DNA from: Bacillota bacterium
GTDB taxonomy: Bacteria; Bacillota; Clostridia; Peptostreptococcales; Anaerovoracaceae
Direction: 5' to 3'
NCBI GenBank assembly: GCA_019420525.1
Contig: JAHZHA010000027.1
Coordinates: forward strand, 1-64,000
DNA: 64,000 bases
Under the pieces are notes generated by a model, which saw only the letters and a list, made by a program, of their open reading frames with translations, searched no databases and was not told the DNA's origin. Made by a program: the position numbers and the translations under genes. Positions 17,627-26,728 of this stretch are shown here, one piece after another (positions within the stretch are counted from its first letter, which is position 1; the number at the start of each line of letters is the position of its first letter).

Positions 17627-17926
17627 CTAAGCAATAGTTCCTACTGCATAAACCACAAGAATCGCAGCCACTGCTACTACCACCAGACTCTGTTCAAAAT
17701 AAGCCAGCATTATGGCAGTCAGCGTACCTGCGACAGCCGTAACGACGCTGCCAGTCGACCAGAAAATCGATGGAAACGTCAGAGCGGCAAGTACCGCATA
17801 AGGAACATAGTATAAAAACGACCGGATATATATATTATTGATAGGTCTCCGGAAAACCACCAGCGGAAAAACCCTGGGAATATATGTGACAACTGCCATG
17901 ACGATAACACTTATCAGCGCTTTCAC
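17627..17926 (-). CDS. azlD: Branched-chain amino acid exporter small subunit AzlD
   Basis: A 99-residue membrane protein with about three hydrophobic segments and the AzlD signature YIPRVFPLVVF near the start. Its start overlaps the azlC stop by four bases. AzlC and AzlD together export branched-chain amino acids or their analogues. A second pair is found at 61.8-62.8 kb. Confidence 0.85.
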   Translation of the reverse strand: MKALISVIVMAVVTYIPRVFPLVVFRRPINNIYIRSFLYYVPYAVLAALTFPSIFWSTGSVVTAVAGTLTAIMLAYFEQSLVVVAVAAILVVYAVGTIA

Positions 17927-18732
17927 CGCAGTTCACCTCCTTCCGGGACACCTTCCTGCTCTACTGTATTCCGAATGACGGTCATTTCCGTTTCGGCCTC
18001 ATTCTCCTGCTCTTGCATATTTTCAGAGATTCCATCATTCTTTACAGGAAAGAGAACCGCCGCTGTGCCGGCAGAAATCAATGTTGCGATGATGACACGG
18101 AAGCCTTCGGAAATCACTCCAAACAGTGGAATCACATTCATCATCACCATAACAGCGACTGCCAGCAGAATTGCGAAAACGATAGGTTTTGATTTTTTTG
18201 CCGGCGGAATGATGATCGCGATGAACATAGCGTACAGAGCGATCCCCATGGCGTTCGCCACCGATTCCACCAGCAGCCCTGAAATCAGAGCTCCCAGCGC
18301 GGTACCCGCGGTCCATCCCAACACAGGAGCCGTGATCAGACCGTACATATACGGCGCCGTCAGCTTCTTTTTTTCCACGGATGCGATGGCAAATACCTCG
18401 TCTGTTACGCCATAACCGATAAAAAGCCTCTGAAGGATGCTGGTTCTCTCATCCAGCTTCTGCGACAGAGCCAGAGACATCAGCATATACCTTATATTGA
18501 TGACGAATGTCGTCAATGCGATTTCAAAATACCCCGCCGAGGCGAAAATCAGCTTGACCCCCGCAAACTGTCCGGCTGATGTAAGATTGCTCACCGAAGT
18601 AAAAATCGTCAACAGCACGGGAATTCCTCCGGCCACCGCCATCACGCCGAATGTGAAAGAGACGGGAAGATATCCCAGACCGATAGGAATTCCTTTTCGG
18701 AATCCGTCGATATATTCACTTTTACTTTTCAT
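17923..18732 (-). CDS. azlC: Branched-chain amino acid exporter large subunit AzlC
   Basis: A 269-residue protein with about five to seven hydrophobic segments. It has the AzlC N-terminal signature FRKGIPIGLGYLPVSFTFGV, then YGVTDEVFAI. It is longer than the second copy (238 residues) because of a polar, Glu-rich C-terminal tail from about residue 235. The function is proton-driven efflux of branched-chain amino acids, known from AzlCD and BrnFE systems. Confidence 0.88.
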   Translation of the reverse strand: MKSKSEYIDGFRKGIPIGLGYLPVSFTFGVMAVAGGIPVLLTIFTSVSNLTSAGQFAGVKLIFASAGYFEIALTTFVINIRYMLMSLALSQKLDERTSILQRLFIGYGVTDEVFAIASVEKKKLTAPYMYGLITAPVLGWTAGTALGALISGLLVESVANAMGIALYAMFIAIIIPPAKKSKPIVFAILLAVAVMVMMNVIPLFGVISEGFRVIIATLISAGTAAVLFPVKNDGISENMQEQENEAETEMTVIRNTVEQEGVPEGGELR

Positions 18733-18788
18733 ACTGCTCCTGTTTCTCCATTTTTCCTACGTGATTAAATACAGCAAAAAATAATACC

Positions 18789-18836
18789 GATGCATGCCGG
18801 ACCGGCGCTCGCCTGCGCTTCTTCCCTGCATGCATC
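18789..18836. repeat. Inverted repeat GATGCATGC
   Basis: GATGCATGC at 18789-18797 is matched by its exact complement at 18828-18836, with a 30-base GC-rich loop. It lies between the YhgE/Pip stop and the azlC start. A T-rich stretch follows loosely on the minus strand, so it may be a terminator for the YhgE unit. Confidence 0.45.
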
Positions 18837-18927
18837 TTTATATTTTATAACATCTGATATATCTCCACAAGGAGGAATTTTCCCGGAAAGGCGCCCGCTC
18901 TTTTCCACTTCCGGAATCTCCCGTCTT

Positions 18928-21330
18928 TTACATGATTCCCGTTTCGTCCAGCTTCCGGTGGAAGAACTTCATCATCCGTATCAGCGGTTTGCGGAACACC
19001 GTGCCGAAAATCAGGAAAATCGGGAAGTAAACGCACATCTTGATCAGACTGAACAGATAATTATGTCCGTAAAATCCTCCGATACATTCCCTCATAGCAT
19101 TGATTCCATGGGTAAACGGCATAAACGGATTCAGATCATTGAAAAAGCTCGGAGTGAGTTCCACAGGGAAAGTTCCGCCCGCTCCTGCCACCTGTATAAT
19201 CAGAAGGATAATGTAAATGGCTTTGCCCACATCTCCCAGGCAGATGGTCAGAGTGTATCCGATATTTGAGAAAGTTATGGCAGCCAGAACACCTACCAGA
19301 ATGAATCGCACCGGTGCTTCGCACTGAATTCCCAGAATATACAGATCACCGAGACAGATGATCACCGCTTGTATGACGGCAAACAGCATGAAAATGCAGT
19401 ACCTGCCCAGATACAGATGATAATGACGGTAACGGCTCAGGCGTATTCCCTCGCTTTCTCTGACCTCCGTCTTCAGCAGTGCCAGCAGAAGCGTGCATCC
19501 AACCCAGATGGCCAGTATAGAATAAAACGGTGTCATGGATGAACCGTAATTTTCTATGTGATACAGTGTTTTCGTATCCAGATTTACAGGTGAAGAGATG
19601 AACTGGGCAAATTCCGCCGTATTATCCGTGTAATTGTCGAAGTCAATGCCCAGCGCATCCTCCAGCACCGTCTTTACGTTGACGGAAGACTGAATATCGT
19701 GAACATCTTCTTTCAGTTCCTTCAGATTGCCGATGGTTTCTTTCAGTGTAGTATTGAAACTCCCGATGAGAGCTGCCGTCCCGTCGATGACATTTCCCGC
19801 GGAATCCAGAGATTCACGGCCTCCGCTGATCGTGATGTCCAGATAAGGCAGAATCGCTGACAGATCACCACTGGCGTCAATCAGGCGGTCAGCCGAATCC
19901 GCCAGATAGGAAGAGCAATTCTTTATTTCTTCTTTTGCTGTGCGGTCGAACTCTTTCACGGCATTTGTCATAAGTTGAGCCGCTTTACCGGCGTCCTTCT
20001 GAATCCGGTCGAGATCGGTCGCCGTCACACGGCTTCCTTCCCGGAGGTCTGATGTCATTTCTTCCAGTTCACTGCTCACCAGTTCCAGCTGATCCTCCGT
20101 CTCAGAAAGTCTGGATGCCGCCGACCGCAGAGACTGAATTGCTTTCGTGTAAGAATCATACAGACTGAGAGTTATCGTCTGATCCGGATTTTCAGGATCG
20201 GTGATTGTTACCTTGTGGCTTTCTTCAATCATCCCGCCGTCGAGATTCTGCTGAAGCTGATCCGCCAGACTGCTGCAGATATCTTTCATCCGCTTTACCG
20301 GCGTGATACAGCGTTCCACCGCACGATTCACATTTTCAACTGCATCGGCTGCTCCGTCAGCTCCGGAAACAATATCGGATGAAATATCTTCCAGAAGGCC
20401 GTCGATCAGCCCTATGGACTCGTCTGTACTGTCCATCAGCGCGTCGAGAGAATCGATGACATTCGTCAGAGATGCGCCGAGACTGTCAGCTGAACCTTTC
20501 ACCGCATTTACGGTGCCTTCCGTCTCTGACAGCGATTCCGCAGATCTGTCCAAAGTCTTCTGTACCATTGTCAATAGAGAATCCACCGTCTTTCCGGTAT
20601 CCTGAAAGACGCCCAGAAGTGTCTGCGTTTCATTCAGATGGTCGGAAACCTGATTCAGAACAGAAATGGTATTTTCCAGAGATTTTTCTGCATCCACCGG
20701 AGAGATATCCGAGAGATCCGAATCGGCATACTTGTTATACAATTCGATGATAGTATCGCAGAGCATCGTCATACCCTGATCCACAAAAGCTGCGTTCACC
20801 TGCTGCTGGACCGTACTCATCGCTGTATTGGTAATCTTGGGCGCAATGGCATTCTTCTTTTCATTTACATAATATTCCAGACTGGGTCGTGTCATTTCCG
20901 GCGTCAGAACGCTCATCATATCTTTGCTGAAATCGTCCGGAATCACGAGAGCAGCGTAATATTCGCCGGATTCCACACCGCTGACAGCGTCATCCTTACT
21001 CATGAAACGCCAGCCTATACTGTCATTGCCCGCAAGAGAATCCACAATGGAATTGCCCATATTCACCTGTATCCCCTTTAAACTATAGCCGTCATCACAA
21101 TTGGCCACGGCTACCGTCAGATTTCCGGTATTGCCGTAAGGGTCCCAGCTGGCCTCGATATTAAACCAGGCATAAAATGATGGCAGTATCATCAGTCCCG
21201 CCGCGATGATTGCTGCAATGGGATTCGTGAATATTTTTTTCATATCCCAGCGGAAAATGGAAAATACTTTTCCCCAAAATCCTGAAATATTTTTTCCGAT
21301 TTTTTTCAACCGGTCTGTATTTCCCTTCAT
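18928..21330 (-). CDS. YhgE/Pip-family membrane protein
   Basis: An 800-residue protein of the YhgE/Pip (phage infection protein) family. A single membrane segment near the N-terminus (PIAAIIAAGLMILPSFYAWF, residues 37-56) is followed by NIEASWDPYGNTGNL, a strong family marker. A very long extracellular helical part of about 550 residues leads to about five C-terminal membrane segments with an ABC-2-like fold. Relatives include EsaA of type VII secretion and the phage-receptor protein Pip, though no other type VII gene is seen. A TetR gene overlaps its start by four bases and probably controls it, which fits export of a toxic compound or lipid. Confidence 0.87.
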   Translation of the reverse strand: MKGNTDRLKKIGKNISGFWGKVFSIFRWDMKKIFTNPIAAIIAAGLMILPSFYAWFNIEASWDPYGNTGNLTVAVANCDDGYSLKGIQVNMGNSIVDSLAGNDSIGWRFMSKDDAVSGVESGEYYAALVIPDDFSKDMMSVLTPEMTRPSLEYYVNEKKNAIAPKITNTAMSTVQQQVNAAFVDQGMTMLCDTIIELYNKYADSDLSDISPVDAEKSLENTISVLNQVSDHLNETQTLLGVFQDTGKTVDSLLTMVQKTLDRSAESLSETEGTVNAVKGSADSLGASLTNVIDSLDALMDSTDESIGLIDGLLEDISSDIVSGADGAADAVENVNRAVERCITPVKRMKDICSSLADQLQQNLDGGMIEESHKVTITDPENPDQTITLSLYDSYTKAIQSLRSAASRLSETEDQLELVSSELEEMTSDLREGSRVTATDLDRIQKDAGKAAQLMTNAVKEFDRTAKEEIKNCSSYLADSADRLIDASGDLSAILPYLDITISGGRESLDSAGNVIDGTAALIGSFNTTLKETIGNLKELKEDVHDIQSSVNVKTVLEDALGIDFDNYTDNTAEFAQFISSPVNLDTKTLYHIENYGSSMTPFYSILAIWVGCTLLLALLKTEVRESEGIRLSRYRHYHLYLGRYCIFMLFAVIQAVIICLGDLYILGIQCEAPVRFILVGVLAAITFSNIGYTLTICLGDVGKAIYIILLIIQVAGAGGTFPVELTPSFFNDLNPFMPFTHGINAMRECIGGFYGHNYLFSLIKMCVYFPIFLIFGTVFRKPLIRMMKFFHRKLDETGIM

Positions 21331-21887
21331 ACCGTCCTTTTGTCCCCCTTACTCAGTCTTTCAAAAATCCCGTCCCGGAAAAGATGTTCCACAGCGGCTT
21401 CTGCTACAGATTCCGGGGACATTTGCATATCCTGATCCAGCCACAGTATGAAGATGTTGAAGATTCCTCCGGTGTGATACGCAATCTCATATAATAAGTG
21501 CCCGTTATCCTCTGAACCGCAGAGCTTTCTGAAATATTCATTAAATGCATCCAGAAGCAGATGTGACAGACCTGCCCTGTGAATCGTCAGGAATGTCTGC
21601 CTGTATTCGTAAAAATGATCAAACATCTCGGAAATACACTCCGGCATAGAAAGCTCCGGAGTCTCCCCTGAAAGTTCATCAAATCTGTCGATAATCTCAC
21701 TGAAAACATACTGGATAATCGTTTCCTTCGACGTAAAATTCCGGTAATAAGTGGAACGATTCACCCCTGCTTCTTTCGTGATCTCCTGTATCGTAATCTG
21801 TGAATACGCTTTTTTCTGCATGAGAACCAGCAGAGCCTGAGAGATATAATCCTTGATCATATGTCTCGTGACATTTTTTCTTCTCAT
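21327..21887 (-). CDS. TetR/AcrR-family regulator
   Basis: A 186-residue protein. The helix-turn-helix is at about 25-50 (ITIQEITKEAGVNRSTYYRNF), with a TetR C-terminal ligand domain. The stop overlaps the YhgE/Pip start (ATGA), so the two are co-transcribed and this is probably an autoregulated repressor of the pair. The ligand is unknown. Confidence 0.88.
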   Translation of the reverse strand: MRRKNVTRHMIKDYISQALLVLMQKKAYSQITIQEITKEAGVNRSTYYRNFTSKETIIQYVFSEIIDRFDELSGETPELSMPECISEMFDHFYEYRQTFLTIHRAGLSHLLLDAFNEYFRKLCGSEDNGHLLYEIAYHTGGIFNIFILWLDQDMQMSPESVAEAAVEHLFRDGIFERLSKGDKRTV

Positions 21888-22011
21888 AACTATTTATCCC
21901 GCTTTCCCCTTTCCGCACACAAAGATATGTCCGGCTACAAAAGAAACATTTGTCGCTTTATTCTAAGCAATCTTCCGGGAAAAGTCAAGGCCAGGTCTGC
22001 AGCGGCTTCTT

Positions 22012-22584
22012 TCATTCGTCTGCGCTGATACTTTGTTCCGATGAGTTCTCCTCTTCTGTCAGTCTGATACACTTTTCCAGCCATTCGCACAGCATCTCCT
22101 GCCGCATGATAGCGCCTGTCAGCACCAGATAATCACCGAATTCCTGCGAATCTCTGTCGGGCATCCCGTCAAACTTCGTCATCTGTTTTTCGAGATAAGT
22201 CTTCCGCAGACGATGCTGTGTCAGCTGATTTTCGAACATTTCGATCCTTCTTTCCACGGGAAGATCACTGAAAAAGAAGATCCGCAGGCGAAATGTATCC
22301 TTCGGTGTGGGAGCGATGGGCTGATCTTCTGCCAGCCATTTCAGAAACGATTTTCTTCCCTCCTCTGTGATCGTGTAGATCTTTTTTTCCAGCACATTTC
22401 CGGTGATAGCTGTCACATAAGTGATCATACCTTCTTCCGTAAGCTTTTTCAGTTCAGGATAAATCTGACTGTGCTTCGCACTCCAGAATTCGTTGAGAGC
22501 CGATTCAAATTCAGCCGAAAGTTCGTATCCGCTCATGCTTTTATGATTAAGAAGGCCAAGAATCGCGTACTTCAAAATTCTCAT
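22012..22584 (-). CDS. PadR-family regulator
   Basis: A 190-residue PadR protein of the long (Vir) subtype. The winged helix is at the N-terminus: ILKYAILGLLNHKSMSGYEL then SQIYPELKKLTEEGMITY. A C-terminal helical dimerisation part follows. The start at 22584 (MRILKYAILG) has GAGGAGG ten bases upstream; the longer open frame is not needed. The gene is divergent from the flavin reductase gene, whose promoter contains a perfect ACATGTAT-N4-ATACATGT palindrome of PadR type. It probably represses that reductase until an aromatic or enoate inducer is present. Confidence 0.88.
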   Translation of the reverse strand: MRILKYAILGLLNHKSMSGYELSAEFESALNEFWSAKHSQIYPELKKLTEEGMITYVTAITGNVLEKKIYTITEEGRKSFLKWLAEDQPIAPTPKDTFRLRIFFFSDLPVERRIEMFENQLTQHRLRKTYLEKQMTKFDGMPDRDSQEFGDYLVLTGAIMRQEMLCEWLEKCIRLTEEENSSEQSISADE

Positions 22585-22711
22585 ATAACTTAATTCCTCC
22601 TCAGTCTTTGAAAATATCTCATATCTTTGCGCTGTAACGTCCCGTATAAGCACTATGCTTATTGCAAATATTATACATGATTTCCACCGGACATAAAATC
22701 CGCGAGAAAAA

Positions 22712-22774
22712 ATGTATACAAATAAAAAACAAAATCATGCATATCTTGACATGTATTATCATACATGTTAGAAT
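22712..22774 (+). promoter_or_regulatory. Reductase promoter with PadR-type operator
   Basis: TTGACA (22746-22751) and TAGAAT (22769-22774) are 17 bases apart. The spacer is filled by ACATGTAT (22749-22756) and ATACATGT (22761-22768), a perfect palindrome with a TATC centre. PadR proteins favour ATGT...ACAT elements, so binding here would block the promoter. A further ATGTATACA at 22712-22720 may be a second site for the divergent padR promoter. Confidence 0.68.
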
Positions 22775-22845
22775 GCAGACATGAAAAAGAGTACGACTTT
22801 CCATCTTTCACTTCAAATCATCTATTTAAAAGGAGGACGCAATTT

Positions 22846-24801
22846 ATGAAGTACAGATACCCACATCTCAGCAGCCCTATTAAATTAGGAAACACCACTT
22901 TCAAGAGCAGAATTTTTTCGGCTCCTATGGGTGGTACGGATATCACCGCAGACTGCTGTATCGGTCCTAAATCCGTTAAATTCTACGAACTCAGAGCTAA
23001 AGGCGGTGCTGCCGCTGTAACAATTTCAGAATGTATGGTTCATCCTGAAACAGACGGAAGCCACGCATATCACCTGGATCTTTCCGTTCCGGGCAGCCTT
23101 CCGAGCTTCACTTACACCGCTGACGCAATCCGCCGCCATGGATGTATTCCTTCCGTAGAGCTCTCCCATTCCGGCCAGTTCTCCGGTACTTATCTCGCTG
23201 ACAAGAACAAAAAGCAGGGTCTTGCGCAGTGGGGCCCTTCTGCTGGTGTTCGTGCAGACGGACTGGAAATCGGCGAACTGACAAAGGAAATGATCGATGA
23301 TATCGTGGCGGCCTACGGCAAGACAGCAGCTCTGGCAAAGCGTGCAGGCTTTGAAATGGTCATGGTACACGGCGGTCACGGCTGGCTCATCAACCAGTTC
23401 CTCTCTCCTCTCTTTAACTTCAGAACTGACGAATACGGCGGCTCCTTTGAAAACCGTGTCCGTCTCGCTCAGGAAGTTCTGAAATCAGTAAGAGAAGCCG
23501 TTGGACCGGGATTTCCTATCGAATTCAGAATGAGCGGCGACGAATTTGTAGAAGGCGGCTATCATCTGGACGAAGGCATTAAAATTGCCCAGGCCGTTGA
23601 AGAATATGTAGATCTGATCCACGTTTCCGCCGGTACGTATCAGAAAACCTTCGGCATCACACATCCTTCCTGGTTTGAAGATCACGGACGCAATGTTTAT
23701 CTGGCAGCTGAAATCAAAAAGCACGTAAGCAAGCCGGTAGCCACTCTGGGCGGTCTCAATGATCCTGCCATGATGGAAGAGATCATCGCATCCGGAAAAG
23801 CTGACGTGGTTGAAATGGCCCGGGCACTTCTGGCTGATCCGCAGCTTCCGAACAAGATCTACGAAAACAGAGACGAAGAAATCGTACGCTGCCTGCGCTG
23901 TTTCACCTGCATGGCGGAACGCGGTGTGACCTCCACCCGCCGCTGCACGGTCAATCCTCTCATCGGAAGAGAAGACGAAGGTCTCGGCGAACTGACACCT
24001 GCACCGAAATCCCGCAAAGTTCTCGTAGTGGGCGGCGGCCCGGGCGGACTTTATGCAGCGTATACTGCGGCACGCCGCGGTCATAAGGTCGTTCTCTGCG
24101 AAGCCACTGACGAAGTGGGCGGCCTGCTCAAAGGGGAAGCCGCTATTCCTTTCAAATATGAAATGTATCAGCTGGGCGGTACGTACAAACTTCTCTGTGT
24201 ACAGGAAGGTGTGGAAATCCGTCTGAATACGCGGGTTACAAAGGAATACGCTGAAAAGGAAGCTCCTGATGCTATCATCGTGGCAGCCGGCAGCGATCCT
24301 GTCATTCCTCCTATTCCTGGCCTCAGAGATGCGGAAAATATGATTCTGGCAGAAGATTATCATCTCGAAAAGGACAGAGTCGGCGACAGCGTCATCGTTC
24401 TGGGCGGCGGCCTGGTAGGATGTGAACTGGCAGTCTGCCTCGCAGATCAGGGTAAAAAAGTAAAAGTCGTGGAAATGCGTTCCGAGCTCTGCCCGGATGC
24501 AAACATCCGCTATCGCCCTCTCCTGATGAAAAAAATGGACGAAGTGGGCATCGAAATATACACGGGTACGACATGCAAAGAAGTTACTTCTTCCGGAGTC
24601 GTATGCACCCGTGACGGTGAAGAAATCGTCCTGGAAGGCGATACCATCGCTGCTGCATTAGGTCTGAAAGCCAACACTGCTGTCGTGGATGAACTCAGAG
24701 GCATCGCTCCTCAGTTCGCATCCATCGGCAACTGCGTACGCCCTGACACTATCACATTCGCTGTGTACCAGGGTTATCATGCAGCTCTCGATATTCACTA
24801 A
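22846..24801 (+). CDS. Old-yellow-enzyme/FAD-NAD(P)H oxidoreductase (2-enoate or dienoyl-CoA reductase family)
   Basis: A 651-residue protein with three parts. An FMN barrel covers about 1-370 (PIKLGNTTFKSRIFSAPMGG, HGGHGWLINQFLSPLFNFRTD). A [4Fe-4S] motif follows, RCLRCFTCMAE with a later RRCTVNP cysteine. An FAD/NAD(P) domain pair holds VVGGGPGGLYAAYTAARRGH near 400 and VIVLGGGLVGCELAVCLADQG near 515. This is the layout of 2,4-dienoyl-CoA reductase, 2-enoate reductase, BaiCD-type and cinnamate reductases of gut Clostridia. The start at 22846 has AAAGGAGG before it. Substrate is unknown; PadR control hints at a phenolic or enoate compound. It may link to the bifurcating acyl-CoA dehydrogenase locus, but that is speculative. 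Confidence 0.9.
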   Translation: MKYRYPHLSSPIKLGNTTFKSRIFSAPMGGTDITADCCIGPKSVKFYELRAKGGAAAVTISECMVHPETDGSHAYHLDLSVPGSLPSFTYTADAIRRHGCIPSVELSHSGQFSGTYLADKNKKQGLAQWGPSAGVRADGLEIGELTKEMIDDIVAAYGKTAALAKRAGFEMVMVHGGHGWLINQFLSPLFNFRTDEYGGSFENRVRLAQEVLKSVREAVGPGFPIEFRMSGDEFVEGGYHLDEGIKIAQAVEEYVDLIHVSAGTYQKTFGITHPSWFEDHGRNVYLAAEIKKHVSKPVATLGGLNDPAMMEEIIASGKADVVEMARALLADPQLPNKIYENRDEEIVRCLRCFTCMAERGVTSTRRCTVNPLIGREDEGLGELTPAPKSRKVLVVGGGPGGLYAAYTAARRGHKVVLCEATDEVGGLLKGEAAIPFKYEMYQLGGTYKLLCVQEGVEIRLNTRVTKEYAEKEAPDAIIVAAGSDPVIPPIPGLRDAENMILAEDYHLEKDRVGDSVIVLGGGLVGCELAVCLADQGKKVKVVEMRSELCPDANIRYRPLLMKKMDEVGIEIYTGTTCKEVTSSGVVCTRDGEEIVLEGDTIAAALGLKANTAVVDELRGIAPQFASIGNCVRPDTITFAVYQGYHAALDIH

Positions 24802-24912
24802 GAGTATCGCTGACTGTAAAAAATACGGATACGACAGAAAGAAAAATTCATACTCATAACCGAAAGAACCTCATAAAGAAATACTCTCAAACTCTTAACG
24901 ATTTACAACGTA

Positions 24913-24960
24913 TAAAAAGCAAACCCGCGGCAGGAATACCTGATCCGCGGGTTTGCTGCA
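24913..24960 (-). terminator. Terminator after the AICAR transformylase gene
   Basis: A perfect 13-base stem (AGCAAACCCGCGG with its complement, 24918-24960) is followed on the minus strand by five T's. It lies in the convergent gap between the reductase and AICAR transformylase genes. Confidence 0.7.
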
Positions 24961-25015
24961 TCTTCCAGCTTTTCTCTCCACATATAAGAAAGGCGCACCG
25001 CCGGGTACACGAAGA

Positions 25016-25057
25016 AAAAGAGACCTGGAGGAATATGCCCTCCGGGTCTCTTTTATC
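25016..25057. terminator. Bidirectional terminator in the convergent gap
   Basis: GAGACCTGGAGG and CCTCCGGGTCTC form a stem with one mismatch around 25020-25051. A-runs and T-runs on either side allow use on both strands. The rest of 24802-25194 shows no gene. Confidence 0.65.
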
Positions 25058-25194
25058 GTGCGATCGCTTATAATGAGTTTCCTTCCACTGCGCATTGTGA
25101 GTCAGCCGCACTGCAATCTCATTTCATGCACTCACCTTTGGCCTCTGCCTTTGATTGTGCTTCCCGTGATAAAACTGCTGTCGGCCGCTGCCGC

Positions 25195-26367
25195 TTAGTG
25201 GTGGAAAAGTCTCAGACCTGTGAATGCCATAGCGATATTATACATATCGCATGTAGCGATGACATTGTCATCACGGATAGAACCGCCTGCCTGTGCCACG
25301 TATTCCACCCCGCTCTTATGAGCTCTTTCGATATTGTCTCCAAACGGGAAGAAAGCATCAGAACCGAGAGATACACCTGACATAGTCGCCAGCCATTCTT
25401 TCTTTTCTTCTGCTGTCAGAGGCGCCGGCTGTTCCGTAAATACCTTCTGCCATTCGCCGTCCCGGAGAACGTCGTCACAGTATTCAGAAATATATACATC
25501 GATGGCGTTGTCTCTGTCCGCACGCTTGAGGCCTTCCTTGAACGGAAGATTCATAACCTTCGGATTCTGTCTCATATACCATACATCTGCTTTATTTCCC
25601 GCCAGTCTTGTACAGTGTACTCTCGATTGCTGACCGGCACCGATTCCGATGGCCTGTCCGTCTTTGACATAGCATACGGAATTCGACTGCGTATATTTCA
25701 GTGTGATGAGTGAGATCAGAAGATCTCTCTTCGCCTCATCCGGAATATTCTTGTTTGCCGTAGGAACGTTCTGAAGCAGCTCTTCGCTGATCACTGCATC
25801 ATTTCTTCCCTGCTCAAAAGTAATGCCGAACACTTCCTTTGTCTCCTTCGGAGCCGGAACATAAGAAGGATCCATTTTCAACACCAGATAAGAGCCTTTT
25901 CTCTTGCCTTTGAGGATTTCCAGAGCTTTCTCCGAATAAGAAGGTGCGATAATCCCGTCGGAAACTTCTCTTGCCAGGAAGCTGGCTGTCTGTTCGTCAC
26001 ATTCATCAGAGAGAGCTACGAAATCTCCATAAGAAGACATTCGGTCTGCTCCTCTGGCTCTCACGTAAGCTGTTGCCACGTCGGTAAGCTCGATGCCTTC
26101 AACGAAGTAAACCTTTTTGAGAGTTTCGTCGAGAGGAACTGCCACCGCAGCTCCGGCAGGGCTGACATGTTTAAAAGAAGCGGCTGCCGCAAGACCTGTA
26201 GCCTTTTTCAGCTCCGTTACCAGCTGCCAGCTGTTGAAAGCGTCCAAAAGATTGATAAAGCCAGGCTTACCGTTAAGCACTTCAAAAGGAAGTTCTCCTT
26301 CCTTCATGAATACTCTGGCAGGCTTCTGATTCGGATTGCATCCGTATTTTAATTCGAGTTCTTTCAT
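25195..26367 (-). CDS. Stand-alone AICAR transformylase (phosphoribosylaminoimidazolecarboxamide formyltransferase)
   Basis: A 390-residue protein matching the C-terminal transformylase half of PurH without the IMP cyclohydrolase half. Motifs are LKYGCNPNQKPA at the start, FKHVSPAGAA with the catalytic Lys-His pair, RDNAIDVYISEYCDD-like text and SDAFFPFGDNIERAH near the end. It transfers a formyl group from 10-formyl-tetrahydrofolate to AICAR (ZMP) in purine synthesis. A separate cyclohydrolase would be needed elsewhere. A ZTP riboswitch with terminator lies 150-245 bases upstream, which fits, since ZMP is the substrate of this enzyme. Confidence 0.92.
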   Translation of the reverse strand: MKELELKYGCNPNQKPARVFMKEGELPFEVLNGKPGFINLLDAFNSWQLVTELKKATGLAAAASFKHVSPAGAAVAVPLDETLKKVYFVEGIELTDVATAYVRARGADRMSSYGDFVALSDECDEQTASFLAREVSDGIIAPSYSEKALEILKGKRKGSYLVLKMDPSYVPAPKETKEVFGITFEQGRNDAVISEELLQNVPTANKNIPDEAKRDLLISLITLKYTQSNSVCYVKDGQAIGIGAGQQSRVHCTRLAGNKADVWYMRQNPKVMNLPFKEGLKRADRDNAIDVYISEYCDDVLRDGEWQKVFTEQPAPLTAEEKKEWLATMSGVSLGSDAFFPFGDNIERAHKSGVEYVAQAGGSIRDDNVIATCDMYNIAMAFTGLRLFHH

Positions 26368-26513
26368 CTTCTGATCCTCCTGTTGATCCGAAATCTGACG
26401 AATGAAAACTTATTTCATCTCATTTTATCATAAGAAAAACACCCTGACCTGTCTTCCGTCCTTTTTCGAAAGATTTTACTCTCTTATAAAAACAAGGCTC
26501 TCAAATCAAAAAC

Positions 26514-26612
26514 AAAAAACCGACAGTCCGGGTCTTTCTGCCCAGACGGTCGGCTTTGCATTCCAATTATACTCCATGTGGTCAATTCCACTTCCGTCAG
26601 TCGTATAACTGA
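26514..26612 (-). promoter_or_regulatory. ZTP (pfl-motif) riboswitch with intrinsic terminator
   Basis: On the minus strand the region has GTGGAATTGACCAC (26591-26578), a GGAG element just after it, then after a spacer GCCGACCGTCTGGGC (26554-26540). This last block is nearly the conserved 3-prime domain of ZTP/ZMP riboswitches (GCCGACCGCCTGGGC). The 3-prime domain also forms the left arm of a hairpin with CCCGGAC-T-GTCGG, followed by TTTTTTG. The aptamer and terminator are thus mutually exclusive, as expected for an ON switch. The gene downstream is AICAR transformylase, a known ZTP-regulon member. Confidence 0.85.
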
Positions 26613-26616
26613 ATTT

Positions 26617-26645
26617 ATATTAGCATCAGAAAAAGATAATTTCAA
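26617..26645 (-). promoter_or_regulatory. Promoter for the ZTP riboswitch transcript
   Basis: TTGAAA (26645-26640) and TAATAT (26622-26617) on the minus strand are exactly 17 bases apart and place the transcription start at the aptamer 5-prime end. Confidence 0.6.
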
Positions 26646-26728
26646 GCTTTTTTTACAGCATCCCCCATATTTGAATCCGGATATTTCTATCCCTCTCTTT
26701 TCCCGATGATTTCCTTGTCAGATCTATG

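Noticed and set aside
18928..21330. Type VII secretion locus
   Set aside because: The YhgE/Pip protein is EsaA-like, but no WXG100, EssC or EssB-type gene is nearby. TetR linkage fits a stand-alone YhgE unit.
26514..26556. Simple terminator of the serpin gene
   Set aside because: The left arm is the conserved 3-prime domain of a ZTP riboswitch, with a promoter between it and the serpin. It belongs to the AICAR transformylase leader.
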